Below, piece after piece: positions 42,004 to 52,036 of a stretch of DNA of 64,000 bases. The notes below the pieces were generated by a model, which worked only from the letters and a program-made list of their open reading frames with translations, did no database searches and was not told the DNA's origin. The position numbers and the translations under genes are program-made. Each line of letters begins with the position of its first letter. The stretch's first letter is position 1. The stretch spans positions 1 to 64,000 of the forward strand of contig CANLDN010000013.1 in the NCBI GenBank assembly GCA_947489445.1. The letters are read 5' to 3'. Origin of the DNA: an uncultured Paracoccaceae bacterium. GTDB lineage: Bacteria > Pseudomonadota > Alphaproteobacteria > Rhodobacterales > Rhodobacteraceae.

Positions 42004-43164
42004 ATGCGCATTCGTACAGTCGCAATCGCTGCCTTTCTGGTAGCGCTCTTGCCCGGCTTCCTGGCAGCCCAAGGGCGCCCGGCAGGCGTTCAGACGGATC
42101 TTGTCGAAATGCGTGAGATGACCGAGACTGTCACCGTTTTCGGCCAAATCGTGGCTGTCCGCGAAAGCGATGTGGCCACGCGCGTGTCGGGTATTGTCAA
42201 CGAGGTACCTATTCAGGTCGGATCAGTTGTTGCCAAGGGCGATATCCTCGCGCTGATGGATACGGCGCGGCTGGGCATAGAATTGGCCAGTGCAGAGGCT
42301 GATTTGGCGATTGCGACGGCAGGTCTTGAGGTGGCGCAGGCGCAGGCAGATCGTGCGCAGACCGCGTTTGAGCGCGCCGAAAATCTTTTAGAAAATGCAT
42401 CCATTTCGACCGCGCAATTCGATGATCGCGCCAGTGACCAGGCGGCGGCGCAAGGTGGGTTGGCGCAAGCCCGTGCCCGCATCGCGGCGGCAGAGAATGC
42501 GATTGCGATGGCACGGTATAATTTTGACAACGCGACGGTCCGCGCCCCGTTTGATGGTATCGTTTTGGATGTTGTCACGCAGGTGGGGCAGTTTGCGTCA
42601 TCGGGTAGCCAAGTTGCCACCTTGCTGGATGTCGGGACGATGGAGGTTGAGGCGAATGTGCCGTCCCGCTTTATTCAGGCGCTGGAGCCCGGCCGTGATG
42701 TGATGGGTGAAAATGATGCGGGCCGCGCGTTGACGATGACCTTGCGTGCCGTTCTGCCGACCGAGTTTTCAGAGACTCGGACCCGCCCCGTGCGTTTTAC
42801 GCTTCGGGAGATTGATCCGTCCTTTGCAATTGGTCAACCGGTGACCTTGGACGTCCCGATTGGTGCTGCACGTGAGGTCGTTGTTGTGCCCAAGGATGCG
42901 CTGGTGCAGGCGCGCGGTGGTTGGACCGCCTTTGTGAACGAAGACGGCAAGGCTGCACCGCGTACTGTTACGATTGGTGCCGCCTTGGGTGATACTTTCG
43001 AAGTCGTCAGCGGCCTTGTCCCCGGTGATGAGGTTGTGGTGCGCGGCAATGAACGCCTGCGCCCCGGTCAGGATATTGCGCCGATGGGGGCCGGTGGGCC
43101 GCCCGGTGCTGGTGGGCCGCCTGCCGCCGCGCAAGCGGGTGAAGCGCCGGCTGAGGAGGGTTAA
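42004..43164 (+). CDS. RND efflux periplasmic adaptor (membrane fusion protein)
   Basis: 386 residues from ATG 42004 (GGGGT upstream); ATG 41992 is an alternative. Signal peptide MRIRTVAIAAFLVALLPGFL ending near AAQ. Lipoyl half-motifs flank an alpha-hairpin (ELASAEADLAIATAGLEVAQ to residues ~150), RAPFDGIVLDVVTQVGQFAS follows. The C-terminal ~25 residues are Gly/Pro/Ala-rich. It links the inner-membrane pump to an outer-membrane channel; no TolC gene is adjacent. It is 3 nt from the pump gene. Confidence 0.93.
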   Translation: MRIRTVAIAAFLVALLPGFLAAQGRPAGVQTDLVEMREMTETVTVFGQIVAVRESDVATRVSGIVNEVPIQVGSVVAKGDILALMDTARLGIELASAEADLAIATAGLEVAQAQADRAQTAFERAENLLENASISTAQFDDRASDQAAAQGGLAQARARIAAAENAIAMARYNFDNATVRAPFDGIVLDVVTQVGQFASSGSQVATLLDVGTMEVEANVPSRFIQALEPGRDVMGENDAGRALTMTLRAVLPTEFSETRTRPVRFTLREIDPSFAIGQPVTLDVPIGAAREVVVVPKDALVQARGGWTAFVNEDGKAAPRTVTIGAALGDTFEVVSGLVPGDEVVVRGNERLRPGQDIAPMGAGGPPGAGGPPAAAQAGEAPAEEG

Positions 43165-43167
43165 GTT

Positions 43168-46100
43168 ATGAACCCGATCCGCGTTGCGATTGAGCGTCCG
43201 ATTGCCGTGATGGCCGTTGTCATCATGGCTGTTCTCTTTGGCGCATTGGCCCTGTCACGCATTCCCGTGCAGCTTGCCCCGGATGTTCGCAAGCCGATTG
43301 TCGTGGTCGAAACCGTCTGGCCCGGTGCCGCCCCCGCAGAGGTTGAACGCGAGATCGTCAACCCGCAAGAGGATGCGTTTCGTGGTTTGGAAGGTCTGGA
43401 ACGCATGACCAGCCGGTCGCGCACAGGGCAGGCGTCTGTCTCGCTCGAATTCGCTGTTGGATCGGATATGGGCGATGTTTTGTTGCTTGTGTCCAACAGA
43501 TTGGACCGTGTGGGCGGCTACCCGGCAGAAGCGGGAGAGCCGACGCTGAATACCTCAGGCTCTGACGATAGTCCGATTGCCTGGGTCATGGTCAGTGCAG
43601 GTGAAGGCAATACTCGATCTCTGCCCGAATACGGTGATTTTCTGGAAGATGAGATCAAGGAGCGTCTGGAACGGATCGATGGGATTTCGACCGTCAATGT
43701 CTTTGGCGGCGTGGCCCGTGAATTGCAGATTGTCATCAATCCTGAAGAGCTGGCCCGGTATAATATGACCATTCCCGCTGTTGTCCAAAGCCTGCGGTCG
43801 GAAAATATCAGTGTGTCGGCGGGCGAGGTGGATGAAGGCAAGCGGCGCTATATTGTCCGCGCCGATGGCAAGCTGGATACCATTGACGCAATCAAGGACG
43901 TGGTGCTGCGTAGTGAGGGCCAAGGGGCTGCGGGCATTCTGGGCCGTGTGCGCGTGTCAGATGTAGCCGATGTGGGCTTTGCCTATAAAGAGAATACCGC
44001 GCAGTTGCGGTTTCGCGGTGAACCGGCGCTGGCGTTCAACCTGATCCGTGAGCAGGGCGCGAACGTCATCTCGACCATGCAGGAGGTGAAGACCGTTCTG
44101 GCCGAGCTTGATGCAGGGCCGATTACCCGCGAGAACCTTGTGCTGGAGCAGGTCTACGACGAGACGATTTACATCGAAGGCGCGATTGATCTGGTCGTTC
44201 AGAATATCTGGATCGGCGGTTTGCTGGCGGCGTTTGTCTTGCTGATCTTCCTGCGGTCACCGCGCGCAACGCTGGTCATCAGCCTGGCCATCCCGGTGTC
44301 GATTGTCGCGACCTTTGTGGCGATGGCGGCGACCGGCCGGACGCTGAATGTGATTTCGCTGGCAGGGATCGCCTTTGCCATTGGCATGATCGTGGATGCC
44401 GCGATTGTGGTGTTGGAGAATATCTACCGGCTGCGCGAACGTGGGATGAACCGGCGCGAGGCGGCTTATCATGGCGCGCGGCAGGTCTGGGGCGCCATTC
44501 TGGTGTCGGCCCTGACGACGGTGATGGTGTTCATCCCGATTTTGGTGATGGAGTTGGAAGCGGGCCAGTTGTTTCGCGACATTGCGGTGGCGATTTCGGT
44601 ATCGGTGCTGTTGTCCTTGCTCGTGGCGGTCACGGTTATTCCCGCCTTGTCGAGCCGCATTTTGGCCAGCGGTGACGCCAAAGTGATGCCATTGCCGGGC
44701 GTTGATCATTTTGCCCGTGGGTTCAGTTGGCTGGTGATGAAATATGTCCAGCTGACGATCCGCTTTCGCGCGCTTGGTCTGCTGTTCGTCTCGGTGATTG
44801 CGACGGGTGCTGCTGTTGCCGCGATTACGTTTTTGCCGAAGCTGGAATATCTGCCGGAGGGGAACCGCAATCTGGTATTTGGTCTGATCATCCCGCCGCC
44901 GGGCTATAACCTGGAGACGACAGAGACGATTGCTCAGCGGATTGAAGGTGTCGCACGCCCTTTGTGGGAGGCCGCACCTGAGCCGCAGACCGAAGATGGG
45001 ACACCAACGCTGGAGAGTTTCTTTTTCGTGGCGACCCCGGGCAACAGTTTTGTCGGTGCGGCGACCGTAGATGGCGACCGTATCGCGGAGGTGATCCCGA
45101 TCCTGTCGCGCCCGATTTTTGCGGAACCCGGCACGTTTGGTTTCATGACCCAGCCGTCGCTTTTTGGTCGGGGTGTCGGCGGGGGCCGCACGATTGAGCT
45201 GAACATCACCGGTAATGAGCTGGAAGAGATTTTAGGCGTCGCAGGTCAGGCGGCAGGAAATATTGCCCGGCTTTTGCCCCGGTCCGAAGGGCATCAATTC
45301 CGCCCAATTCCGGGGTTGGAGCTGGGCGCGCCAGAGGTCCGTTTGATCCCGGATCGCCTGCGCTTGGCGGATGCAGGGCTGACGACGCAGGCGCTCGCCA
45401 CGACCATCGATGCCTATAATGACGGGATCCGTGTGGCAGAGATCAACGTGGGCAATCGCCGGATTGATCTGACGCTGAAAGGTGATGAGACGGTGCAAAG
45501 TGCCTTGCGCACGCAGGATATCGGGTCGTTCCCGGTGGTGACCCCTTCGGGGCAGATTATTCCGGCGTCGGAGTTGGCGGAGGTGCGAGTCACCGCTGGC
45601 CCGACTGAGATCCGGCATTTGGAGCGGCTGCGGACGGTCACGCTGGAGGTGCGCCCATCGGATGCGTTGCCGTTGGAGGCGGCGGTGGAATTGTTGGAAA
45701 ACGAGGTGATTGCTCCGCTGGAAGCGCAGGGACTGCCGCCGGGTGTGGCCCTGTCTGTGTCTGGCATGGCGGATCAGCTGTCTCAGACATGGGGCGCGAT
45801 CCAGATCAATCTGATCGTGGCCCTGCTGATCGTGTTCCTTGTCATGGCGATCTTGTTTGAGAGCTTTGTGTTGCCGCTGGTCGTGTTGATTTCGGTTCCC
45901 GTGGCGGCCGCAGGGGGTGTCGGCGGATTGGCCGTGCTGAATATCATCGGAACGCAGCCGCTGGATATGCTGACGTTACTGGGGTTTGTGATCCTTGTGG
46001 GGATCGTGGTGAACAACGCGATCCTGATCGTGCATCAATCGCTGTATCACCTGCGCGAAGAGGGGATGACCCCGGTCGATGCCATTGAGGAGGCGACGCG

Positions 46101-46335
46101 TAACCGGATCAGGCCGATCTTTATGTCCACGTTGACATCTGTGTGTGGGATGCTGCCGCTGGTGGTCTTCCCCGGCGCCGGGTCAGAGCTGTACCGTGGT
46201 TTGGGTGCTGTGGTTGTGGGCGGTCTGTCGATGTCGGCGTTTCTGACCCTGCTGACGGTGCCACCACTGCTGCGTTTGGTGCTGGCAGCGAAACCAAATG
46301 AAGCGCGGGATGTGGAAGCAGTGCCCGCGGAGTGA
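43168..46335 (+). CDS. RND family efflux permease (HAE-1 type)
   Basis: 1055 residues, twelve membrane segments with two large periplasmic loops. IERPIAVMAVVIMAVLFGAL at the start, DRVGGYPAEAGEP in the first porter domain, and duplicated half in the second. In the proton-relay helices AcrB's Asp-Asp is Asp410-Ala411 and AcrB's Lys940 is Asn949, a variant found in the non-AcrB branch of HAE-1 pumps. Substrates unknown (drugs, metals or lipids). Operon with the adaptor. Confidence 0.93.
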   Translation: MNPIRVAIERPIAVMAVVIMAVLFGALALSRIPVQLAPDVRKPIVVVETVWPGAAPAEVEREIVNPQEDAFRGLEGLERMTSRSRTGQASVSLEFAVGSDMGDVLLLVSNRLDRVGGYPAEAGEPTLNTSGSDDSPIAWVMVSAGEGNTRSLPEYGDFLEDEIKERLERIDGISTVNVFGGVARELQIVINPEELARYNMTIPAVVQSLRSENISVSAGEVDEGKRRYIVRADGKLDTIDAIKDVVLRSEGQGAAGILGRVRVSDVADVGFAYKENTAQLRFRGEPALAFNLIREQGANVISTMQEVKTVLAELDAGPITRENLVLEQVYDETIYIEGAIDLVVQNIWIGGLLAAFVLLIFLRSPRATLVISLAIPVSIVATFVAMAATGRTLNVISLAGIAFAIGMIVDAAIVVLENIYRLRERGMNRREAAYHGARQVWGAILVSALTTVMVFIPILVMELEAGQLFRDIAVAISVSVLLSLLVAVTVIPALSSRILASGDAKVMPLPGVDHFARGFSWLVMKYVQLTIRFRALGLLFVSVIATGAAVAAITFLPKLEYLPEGNRNLVFGLIIPPPGYNLETTETIAQRIEGVARPLWEAAPEPQTEDGTPTLESFFFVATPGNSFVGAATVDGDRIAEVIPILSRPIFAEPGTFGFMTQPSLFGRGVGGGRTIELNITGNELEEILGVAGQAAGNIARLLPRSEGHQFRPIPGLELGAPEVRLIPDRLRLADAGLTTQALATTIDAYNDGIRVAEINVGNRRIDLTLKGDETVQSALRTQDIGSFPVVTPSGQIIPASELAEVRVTAGPTEIRHLERLRTVTLEVRPSDALPLEAAVELLENEVIAPLEAQGLPPGVALSVSGMADQLSQTWGAIQINLIVALLIVFLVMAILFESFVLPLVVLISVPVAAAGGVGGLAVLNIIGTQPLDMLTLLGFVILVGIVVNNAILIVHQSLYHLREEGMTPVDAIEEATRNRIRPIFMSTLTSVCGMLPLVVFPGAGSELYRGLGAVVVGGLSMSAFLTLLTVPPLLRLVLAAKPNEARDVEAVPAE

Positions 46336-46371
46336 TGAAAAGGGTGCGCTTTGAACGGGGCTGGGCGTTGC

Positions 46372-47343
46372 TCAGCCCATCATTCCCGCCACGTCCAGCA
46401 TTCGGCACGAAAATCCCCATTCGTTGTCGTACCAGCCAAAGATGCGCACCAATCCCCCAGCGGTCACGCGGGTTTCGGGCAGTGATATGATCAGGCTTTC
46501 GGGACGTGCCCGCAGGTCGGACGACACCAGCGGCTTGTCCGTGTGCCCGATGATGCCGGATTGCTGGCGGATCAAGGCGTGAACATCCGCAAGGGTTGTT
46601 TTTGTGTTGAGTGTCACGGTCAGATCGATCGCCGAAACAGACGCGGTGGGGACGCGGACGGCTGCCGCCTCGACCCGGCCAGCGATATCGGGCAGCACCT
46701 GATTGAGAAGGCGTTGGGCTGAGGTCGTGGTTGGCACCATTGATAGACCCGCCGCCCGGCTGCGCAGCATGTCGCCGCGCGGTGCGTCAATTGTCGGCTG
46801 GCTACCGGTATAGCAGTGGATTGTCGTCATCCACCCGGTCTGCAGCCCCCATGTATCATCGATCAGTTTGACGACAGGCGCGAGCGCGTTGGTCGTACAA
46901 GATGCATTGGATACAACCGCTTGGCCAGCGAGCAGGTGATCGTTGGCGCCCAAGACCATGGTCAGGTCAGCCGCGTCAGATGGTCCGGAAATGAGGATGC
47001 GCCTTGCCCCGGCCCGCAGGCCCCGTTCGGCGATATCACGGGTGTTGGCCTTGCCGGTGCATTCCAGACAGATATCGACGCCGGACAGGTTCAGCCCGCT
47101 GACATCGGGTGTTTGATAAAGTGGGATTGCCTTGCCGTCGATGACGAGAGCGCCCGCCTGCAGCTCTGCCGTGCCAGCGTAGGGGCCAAAGACGCTATCA
47201 TAGGCAAACAGATATGCGCAAAGGTCAGGAGCGGCGATATCGTTGATCCCGACGATGTCGATACCGGGCCATTTGCCGGTCGCCCAAGCCCGCAGCATTG
47301 TTCGCCCGATACGACCGAACCCATTGATGAAGACACGCGCCAT
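46372..47343 (-). CDS. GAPDH-family dehydrogenase, divergent paralogue
   Basis: 323 residues from ATG 47343 after GGGGAGG; an upstream in-frame extension is rejected. NAD-binding INGFGRIGRTMLRAW, catalytic SNASCTTNALAPVV (Cys), and the base His in TTIHCYTGSQ (usual form is TxHAYTxDQ), C-terminal WYDNEWGFSCRM. Shorter than canonical GAPDH (~333) and with altered phosphate loops, so it may act on another aldehyde or on erythrose 4-phosphate. Isolated from glycolytic genes. Confidence 0.85.
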   Translation of the reverse strand: MARVFINGFGRIGRTMLRAWATGKWPGIDIVGINDIAAPDLCAYLFAYDSVFGPYAGTAELQAGALVIDGKAIPLYQTPDVSGLNLSGVDICLECTGKANTRDIAERGLRAGARRILISGPSDAADLTMVLGANDHLLAGQAVVSNASCTTNALAPVVKLIDDTWGLQTGWMTTIHCYTGSQPTIDAPRGDMLRSRAAGLSMVPTTTSAQRLLNQVLPDIAGRVEAAAVRVPTASVSAIDLTVTLNTKTTLADVHALIRQQSGIIGHTDKPLVSSDLRARPESLIISLPETRVTAGGLVRIFGWYDNEWGFSCRMLDVAGMMG

Positions 47344-47820
47344 GGCCTCCCCTTCCCTCACGTGGCTGTGATGCCGCAACTTAGCGTCACATACAACACG
47401 TGGGGTTTCATGTGCCCCGGCCATGCAGCTATAAGGAGATCGGGTTTGGGAATCGGGAGAGTGAAACCTGCGGGTGTACGAGAATCGATGTCGATTCTGT
47501 CACGCACATCAATCGTGATCTTTGCTGAGTCGGTTTATGTGGCTGAAATTTCACAAAAATGGTGATTTGTTAGCCACAATGTTTGCCTGAATGCACAGTC
47601 TTAATAAAAAATCACGGGTTATCAGTGAAAATGGGTATTAATCGGCAAAAAATTGCCGGACACTGATGCAAGTCACCGCACCAATGCCGGGTCAAAAGCC
47701 GGTTTAAGAGCCATGAAACAACAAGTTGGCGTCACTTTTTGGCCTAATTTGAATGAGACTAGACGATGAGGGCTATCGGAGATTCCGCATGGCCACCGAA
47801 GTTTGAAAGCTGGATGTGAG
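47344..47820. other. Intergenic region upstream of the kinase-GTPase cluster
   Basis: About 480 AT-rich nt between divergent genes, no gene seen. It includes a hairpin CGGCAA-AAAA-TTGCCG (47643-47658), a possible regulator site, and must contain the promoter of the following eight-gene cluster; no convincing -35/-10 pair was found by eye. Confidence 0.5.
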
Positions 47821-50064
47821 ATGGGTAAGGCGCAAGTACAAGATAACGCGGACGACAAGGACGGCTTCGTTGATGAACTGAAGCCGGGCACCAAGTTGAT
47901 GCACGGTCAGTACACGATCGAAAGCTTCCTGAACGCAGGTGGATTTGGCATTACGTATCTTGCCAAAGACAGCCTCGACCGCAAAATCGTGATTAAAGAG
48001 TGTTTCCCCGGCGCGTTTTGCCGCCGGAGTCGTTATGTTGTGCAAGCCCGTTCGCGTGCCCATCAGAATGAATTGAAATCTATCGTACGTTTGTTCGTAC
48101 AGGAGGCTCGCAGCCTCGCGAAACTGGATCACCCCAATATCGTGGGCGTGCATCAGGTGTTCGAAGATAACGACACAGCCTACATGGCGCTCGACTTTGT
48201 TGAGGGTCGTGATCTGCTGGACACGATCGAAGACCCGAACCATGGCCTGACGCCTGTACAGATCAAATCGATCCTGAAGGAAGTCTTGGGTGCCGTCGGC
48301 TTTATCCACGATCAGGGTATCCTGCACCGTGATATTTCGCCCGATAACATTCTGATCAATCAGGACTTCCATCCTGTGCTGATCGACTTTGGTGCCGCCC
48401 GTGAAGAGGCCACCAAGCAGAGCCGTGTTCTGTCGGCCCTCCGCGTGGTCAAAGATGGCTATTCCCCGCAGGAATTTTATATTGCCGGGTCCGAGCAGAG
48501 CCCGAGCAGTGATCTGTATGCGTTGGCTGCATCGTTCTATCACTTGATCAACAAGGACGTACCGCCAAATTCTCAGGCCCGTTTGGCTGCAATCGCCTCG
48601 GGTGATGCGGACCCTTACGAACCGCTTGCTGGTCGTTTCCCGGACTATGAAGATCATTTCCTGACCGCGATCGACAAAGCCTTGGCTGTTTTGCCAAAAG
48701 ATCGTTTGCAGTCAGCCACCGAATGGCTTGACGTGATGGAAGGCAATCAGGGCAATGTCACGCCGCTGAATGTTGCCAACCCCGCCACCGAAACGCCGGC
48801 TGTCCCTGATGCAGGTGCTACCAAGAAATCCAAGATGCCCCTTTTGTTGGGTTCGGCTGCCGCGGTAGCCCTGTTGGTTGGTGTCGGTGTTGTCACAATG
48901 ACGGGTGGCGATGATGCTGCCGTGGCTCCGGTTGACACCGCAACAACGCCGCAGGTGACTGAACAGCCTGTGACTGCTGCGACCGTCACGACACCTGCAA
49001 CACCGGAACCCGTTGTTGAACCAACGACCGAACCTGAGGTTGTTGCAACCGCCACACCTGAACCTGTTGTAGTGGAACCAGCGCCCGCGCCTGTTGTTGT
49101 GGAAGATCCCGCACCGCAGCCAGCCCCGGTTATCGTGGAAGAAACACCACCGGCTGTTGCGGAAGAGCCAACAACGGCGCCGGTCATTGTCGAAGGTCCG
49201 GTGATTGTGGATCAACCGACCCCGGATGTCCGCCCAACAACCCGCCCGGAGAGCGTCGAACTGGCCGCGATCCCGGAGCCAGAGCCATTGCCGGAGCCGT
49301 TGGCGACTCCGCGCCCCGAAGTGACGGAGCCCGCGGCAAACGCGCAGCTGCCTGATCAGGTAAGCAGCGGTCCATCTGCGGATACTGAGACAGCGAATGT
49401 TAATCTGCCCGGCACGCCGGATGCGGTTGCGGCGGTTGGCACGGGTCCAGAGGTTGATATTGCAGCTGTTACGCCGGGCAATGAACTGACACCAAGCGGC
49501 GTTCAGTCGACATGGTCCGTGCAGTTGCCATTCTCGCCAACGGCACCTGATTCAGCCGTGATTGGTCAGATTGCGCCTGTGTCACCTGTTTGGGTGCAGC
49601 CAGGTTTGGAGATCACATCTGTCAACGGTGTTTTGGTGGATGCGATTGATGACATCCCTGCGGTATTGCGTGCGACGAGCAATACCTCGGTGCAGTCACC
49701 CAGCTTGAACGTGACATTCGGAACGCGCAACCCGGCATCGGGCGAGCTTCTTGATCGTGAATGGGTCGTACCTGTGGTGCAAGAGACGACACTTTTGAAT
49801 GGTGTGCGGTTTGAAACAGTATTTGCCGGGTCGAACTGGCGGACAACTGTCGTTGAGGCGCCCAGCGAACTTGCTGGAGTTCTCGAGGTTGGCGACCTTG
49901 TTGTGTCTTTCATCAGCACGGGCGAAGAAGTCACCGGGCGGGATACGCTGAAGGATATTTTCGAGCGTGAACTGATTGCAGGCACTGAAGTATTCCTGTT
50001 TGCCGTTGAGCGCGGTGACAGCACTTGGGCCTCGCAGCTGATCTATTCGGGTGTGCAGGACTAA
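47821..50064 (+). CDS. Transmembrane serine/threonine kinase with C-terminal sensor-like region
   Basis: 747 residues from ATG 47821 (an in-frame TTG at 47803 is rejected). Kinase domain ~30-305: Gly loop NAGGFG (38-43), Lys59 in VIKE, Glu95, HRD 169-171 with Asn176, DFG 189-191. Lys after HRD is Ser (HRDISPDN), as in the PpkA-like branch. One membrane helix at ~340-361, then a ~190-residue Pro/Val/Thr/Glu-rich linker and a C-terminal extracytoplasmic region (from ~570) with two PDZ-like stretches (GLEITSVNGVLVDAIDDIP; AGVLEVGDLVVSF). First gene of an eight-gene cluster with FHA, PP2C and GTPases, which implies it phosphorylates them or their partners. Confidence 0.9.
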   Translation: MGKAQVQDNADDKDGFVDELKPGTKLMHGQYTIESFLNAGGFGITYLAKDSLDRKIVIKECFPGAFCRRSRYVVQARSRAHQNELKSIVRLFVQEARSLAKLDHPNIVGVHQVFEDNDTAYMALDFVEGRDLLDTIEDPNHGLTPVQIKSILKEVLGAVGFIHDQGILHRDISPDNILINQDFHPVLIDFGAAREEATKQSRVLSALRVVKDGYSPQEFYIAGSEQSPSSDLYALAASFYHLINKDVPPNSQARLAAIASGDADPYEPLAGRFPDYEDHFLTAIDKALAVLPKDRLQSATEWLDVMEGNQGNVTPLNVANPATETPAVPDAGATKKSKMPLLLGSAAAVALLVGVGVVTMTGGDDAAVAPVDTATTPQVTEQPVTAATVTTPATPEPVVEPTTEPEVVATATPEPVVVEPAPAPVVVEDPAPQPAPVIVEETPPAVAEEPTTAPVIVEGPVIVDQPTPDVRPTTRPESVELAAIPEPEPLPEPLATPRPEVTEPAANAQLPDQVSSGPSADTETANVNLPGTPDAVAAVGTGPEVDIAAVTPGNELTPSGVQSTWSVQLPFSPTAPDSAVIGQIAPVSPVWVQPGLEITSVNGVLVDAIDDIPAVLRATSNTSVQSPSLNVTFGTRNPASGELLDREWVVPVVQETTLLNGVRFETVFAGSNWRTTVVEAPSELAGVLEVGDLVVSFISTGEEVTGRDTLKDIFERELIAGTEVFLFAVERGDSTWASQLIYSGVQD

Positions 50065-50118
50065 TATGTGGTCAGGACCGGGGGGTCTTGTCGGCAACGA
50101 AATCGGAAGGTAGGTAAC

Positions 50119-50979
50119 ATGAAATTCATTCGTGATCTCATCGGCAAAAAGCGTAACGCGAACAGAACTGGACGTGCCAGTGGTGTGGAATCGCTGGAAC
50201 AGTCGTATCGTGACACCATCGGATCAATTGTTGACGAAAAAGACGCTTTGCGGCGTCGCGACGCGGCTGAACCCGCTGCTGTCACCGACATTTTGACCAA
50301 TATCAACTCCAAGGTGAATTCATCTGCCGACCAAGTCCGTGTTGTCAAAGCAGATCCGCCATTGAAGACACCCGCCGTCAATATCTGGGATATGGAAGAT
50401 GACGGTTCGTCAACAGAACTGCCTGATATTGCGCCAGAATTGCCAACACCTGCGCCTGCAGCGACTGCCTCTGCGGCCGCAGCCCGTTCACCCGCCCGTG
50501 CGCGTCGCACAAAGACCCGCCTGATCGGGTTTGAAAAATCCGACGGTGATGTTGTCGATCTGTTCAACGATGCCCCCAAGGCCGCACCAACACAGCGTGC
50601 CAAGTTCCCCGTGGGCTGGATCGTTGTTGTTGACGGCCCCGGTCGTGGCGAAGCGTTTTCGCTGCTGTCGGGCATGTCCCAGATTGGCCGTGGCGAAGAT
50701 CAGGCCGTACAGCTTGATTTTGGCGACAACTCCATTTCGCGCACAAACCATGCGGCGATCGTCTATGACCCTGAAAGCAAGGAATTCCTGCTGGGTCATG
50801 GCGGCAAGTCGAACATTGTGCGCCTGAATGACAAGCCATTGATCAGCAATGAAGCGCTGAAAACTGGTGATGTAATGCGTATTGGTGAGACAGTTCTGCG
50901 CTTTGTCGCCCTGTGCGATGACAAATTCGACTGGGCATCTGGCGCTACTGGGGAGGACGAAGATGTGGCGATCGCCTGA
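50119..50979 (+). CDS. FHA-domain phosphothreonine-binding protein
   Basis: 286 residues from ATG 50119 (AAGGTAGGT upstream). Residues 1-160 are basic and then Pro/Ala-rich and probably disordered. The FHA domain is ~165-265: MSQIGRGEDQ (Arg191), NSISRTNHAAI (Ser207, His211), KSNIVRLND (Asn232), all conserved phosphothreonine-binding residues. No membrane segment. It overlaps the PP2C gene by 17 nt, and with kinase and phosphatase makes a phospho-switch module. Confidence 0.92.
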   Translation: MKFIRDLIGKKRNANRTGRASGVESLEQSYRDTIGSIVDEKDALRRRDAAEPAAVTDILTNINSKVNSSADQVRVVKADPPLKTPAVNIWDMEDDGSSTELPDIAPELPTPAPAATASAAAARSPARARRTKTRLIGFEKSDGDVVDLFNDAPKAAPTQRAKFPVGWIVVVDGPGRGEAFSLLSGMSQIGRGEDQAVQLDFGDNSISRTNHAAIVYDPESKEFLLGHGGKSNIVRLNDKPLISNEALKTGDVMRIGETVLRFVALCDDKFDWASGATGEDEDVAIA

Positions 50980-52036
50980 ACCTCGTTTTGACGTCGCTTC
51001 GGCGATTTGTCAGGGCGGACGTGATTATCAAGAAGACGCGATTGTCACCGACTTTCCGTTCGGAATGGACAGCGGTGTTGTGGTCCTTGCTGACGGCATG
51101 GGTGGCCATGCCGCCGGTGATGTGGCCAGCAAAATCGTGGTCACCGAAGTCTTTAGCGAACTGAAGTTCCAGAGTGCAAACTTTGCTGATTTCGAGTCAG
51201 AGATTCCGCAATATCTGACATCTGCCGCAGTCAACGCGAACAATATCGTTCGCGAGCACGTGACCGCGCATCCTGAAACCCGCGGCATGGGTGCGACGCT
51301 GGTATCCCTGGTCGTGATCGAAAACCGCATGTTCTGGATGTCGATCGGCGACAGTCCATTGTATCATTATCGCGCCGGTCGGATGCAGCAGTTGAACGAG
51401 GACCATTCAATGGCCCCTCAGATCGATTTTATGGTGCAACAGGGCTTGCTTGACGCGGAAGCGGGCAAGAACCACCCTGATCGCAACTGCCTGACCTCCG
51501 TTATTCTGGGTGATCGTGTAGCGAAGTCCGATTGCCCCAAGACACCTTTTGAGTTGCAGGTTGGTGATATTGTTGTCGTGTCCAGCGACGGTTTGCAGTA
51601 TCTCGAAGACGAAAAGATCCAGAAAATCCTGCACCGCTATCGTCGCCGCAAGAGCGCTGAGATTTGCGGTCATCTTCTGGAAGCCATTGAGGCGCTTGCC
51701 GATCCCGATCAGGACAATTGTTCCTTTTCCGTCATCAAGTTGAACCATAACAAGCCGGTCATCCGCGCGATCCGCGCCAAGCCTGTTGGCCATGTTGAAA
51801 CACATGCCGCCACGGTCACCCGTGTTGTTGAAATGGATGATGCTGCCAATGATGATCGTATCGTTCCTGGAAAGGGCGGTAAGGTTGAATCCGAATTGCA
51901 GCTGCCCCCAGTGATCAAGGAAGTAAAACCCGTCAAACCTGTCGAGGCCATCAAGGCAAGTGACGGTAGTGATGACCAGACACAGGAGGTTGATGCGGCT
52001 GCGCCACCGGCTAAAATAGCTGCCGGAGGCAAGTAA
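50963..52036 (+). CDS. PP2C-family serine/threonine phosphatase
   Basis: 357 residues from ATG 50963 after GGGAGGA. Metal ligand motifs: GGRDYQEDAIV (Asp), ADGMGGHAAGDVAS (Asp, Gly), VVSSDGLQYL and DQDNCSF (Asp). The ~90 C-terminal residues are a low-complexity Pro/Val/Lys tail. Should reverse the kinase of this cluster. Its stop TAA shares a base with the next ATG (TAATG). Confidence 0.93.
   Translation: MWRSPEPRFDVASAICQGGRDYQEDAIVTDFPFGMDSGVVVLADGMGGHAAGDVASKIVVTEVFSELKFQSANFADFESEIPQYLTSAAVNANNIVREHVTAHPETRGMGATLVSLVVIENRMFWMSIGDSPLYHYRAGRMQQLNEDHSMAPQIDFMVQQGLLDAEAGKNHPDRNCLTSVILGDRVAKSDCPKTPFELQVGDIVVVSSDGLQYLEDEKIQKILHRYRRRKSAEICGHLLEAIEALADPDQDNCSFSVIKLNHNKPVIRAIRAKPVGHVETHAATVTRVVEMDDAANDDRIVPGKGGKVESELQLPPVIKEVKPVKPVEAIKASDGSDDQTQEVDAAAPPAKIAAGGK

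Noticed and set aside
47821..52036. Type VI secretion regulatory module
   Set aside because: Kinase, FHA and PP2C fit, but no tss, hcp or vgrG gene is present and the cluster continues into GTPases.
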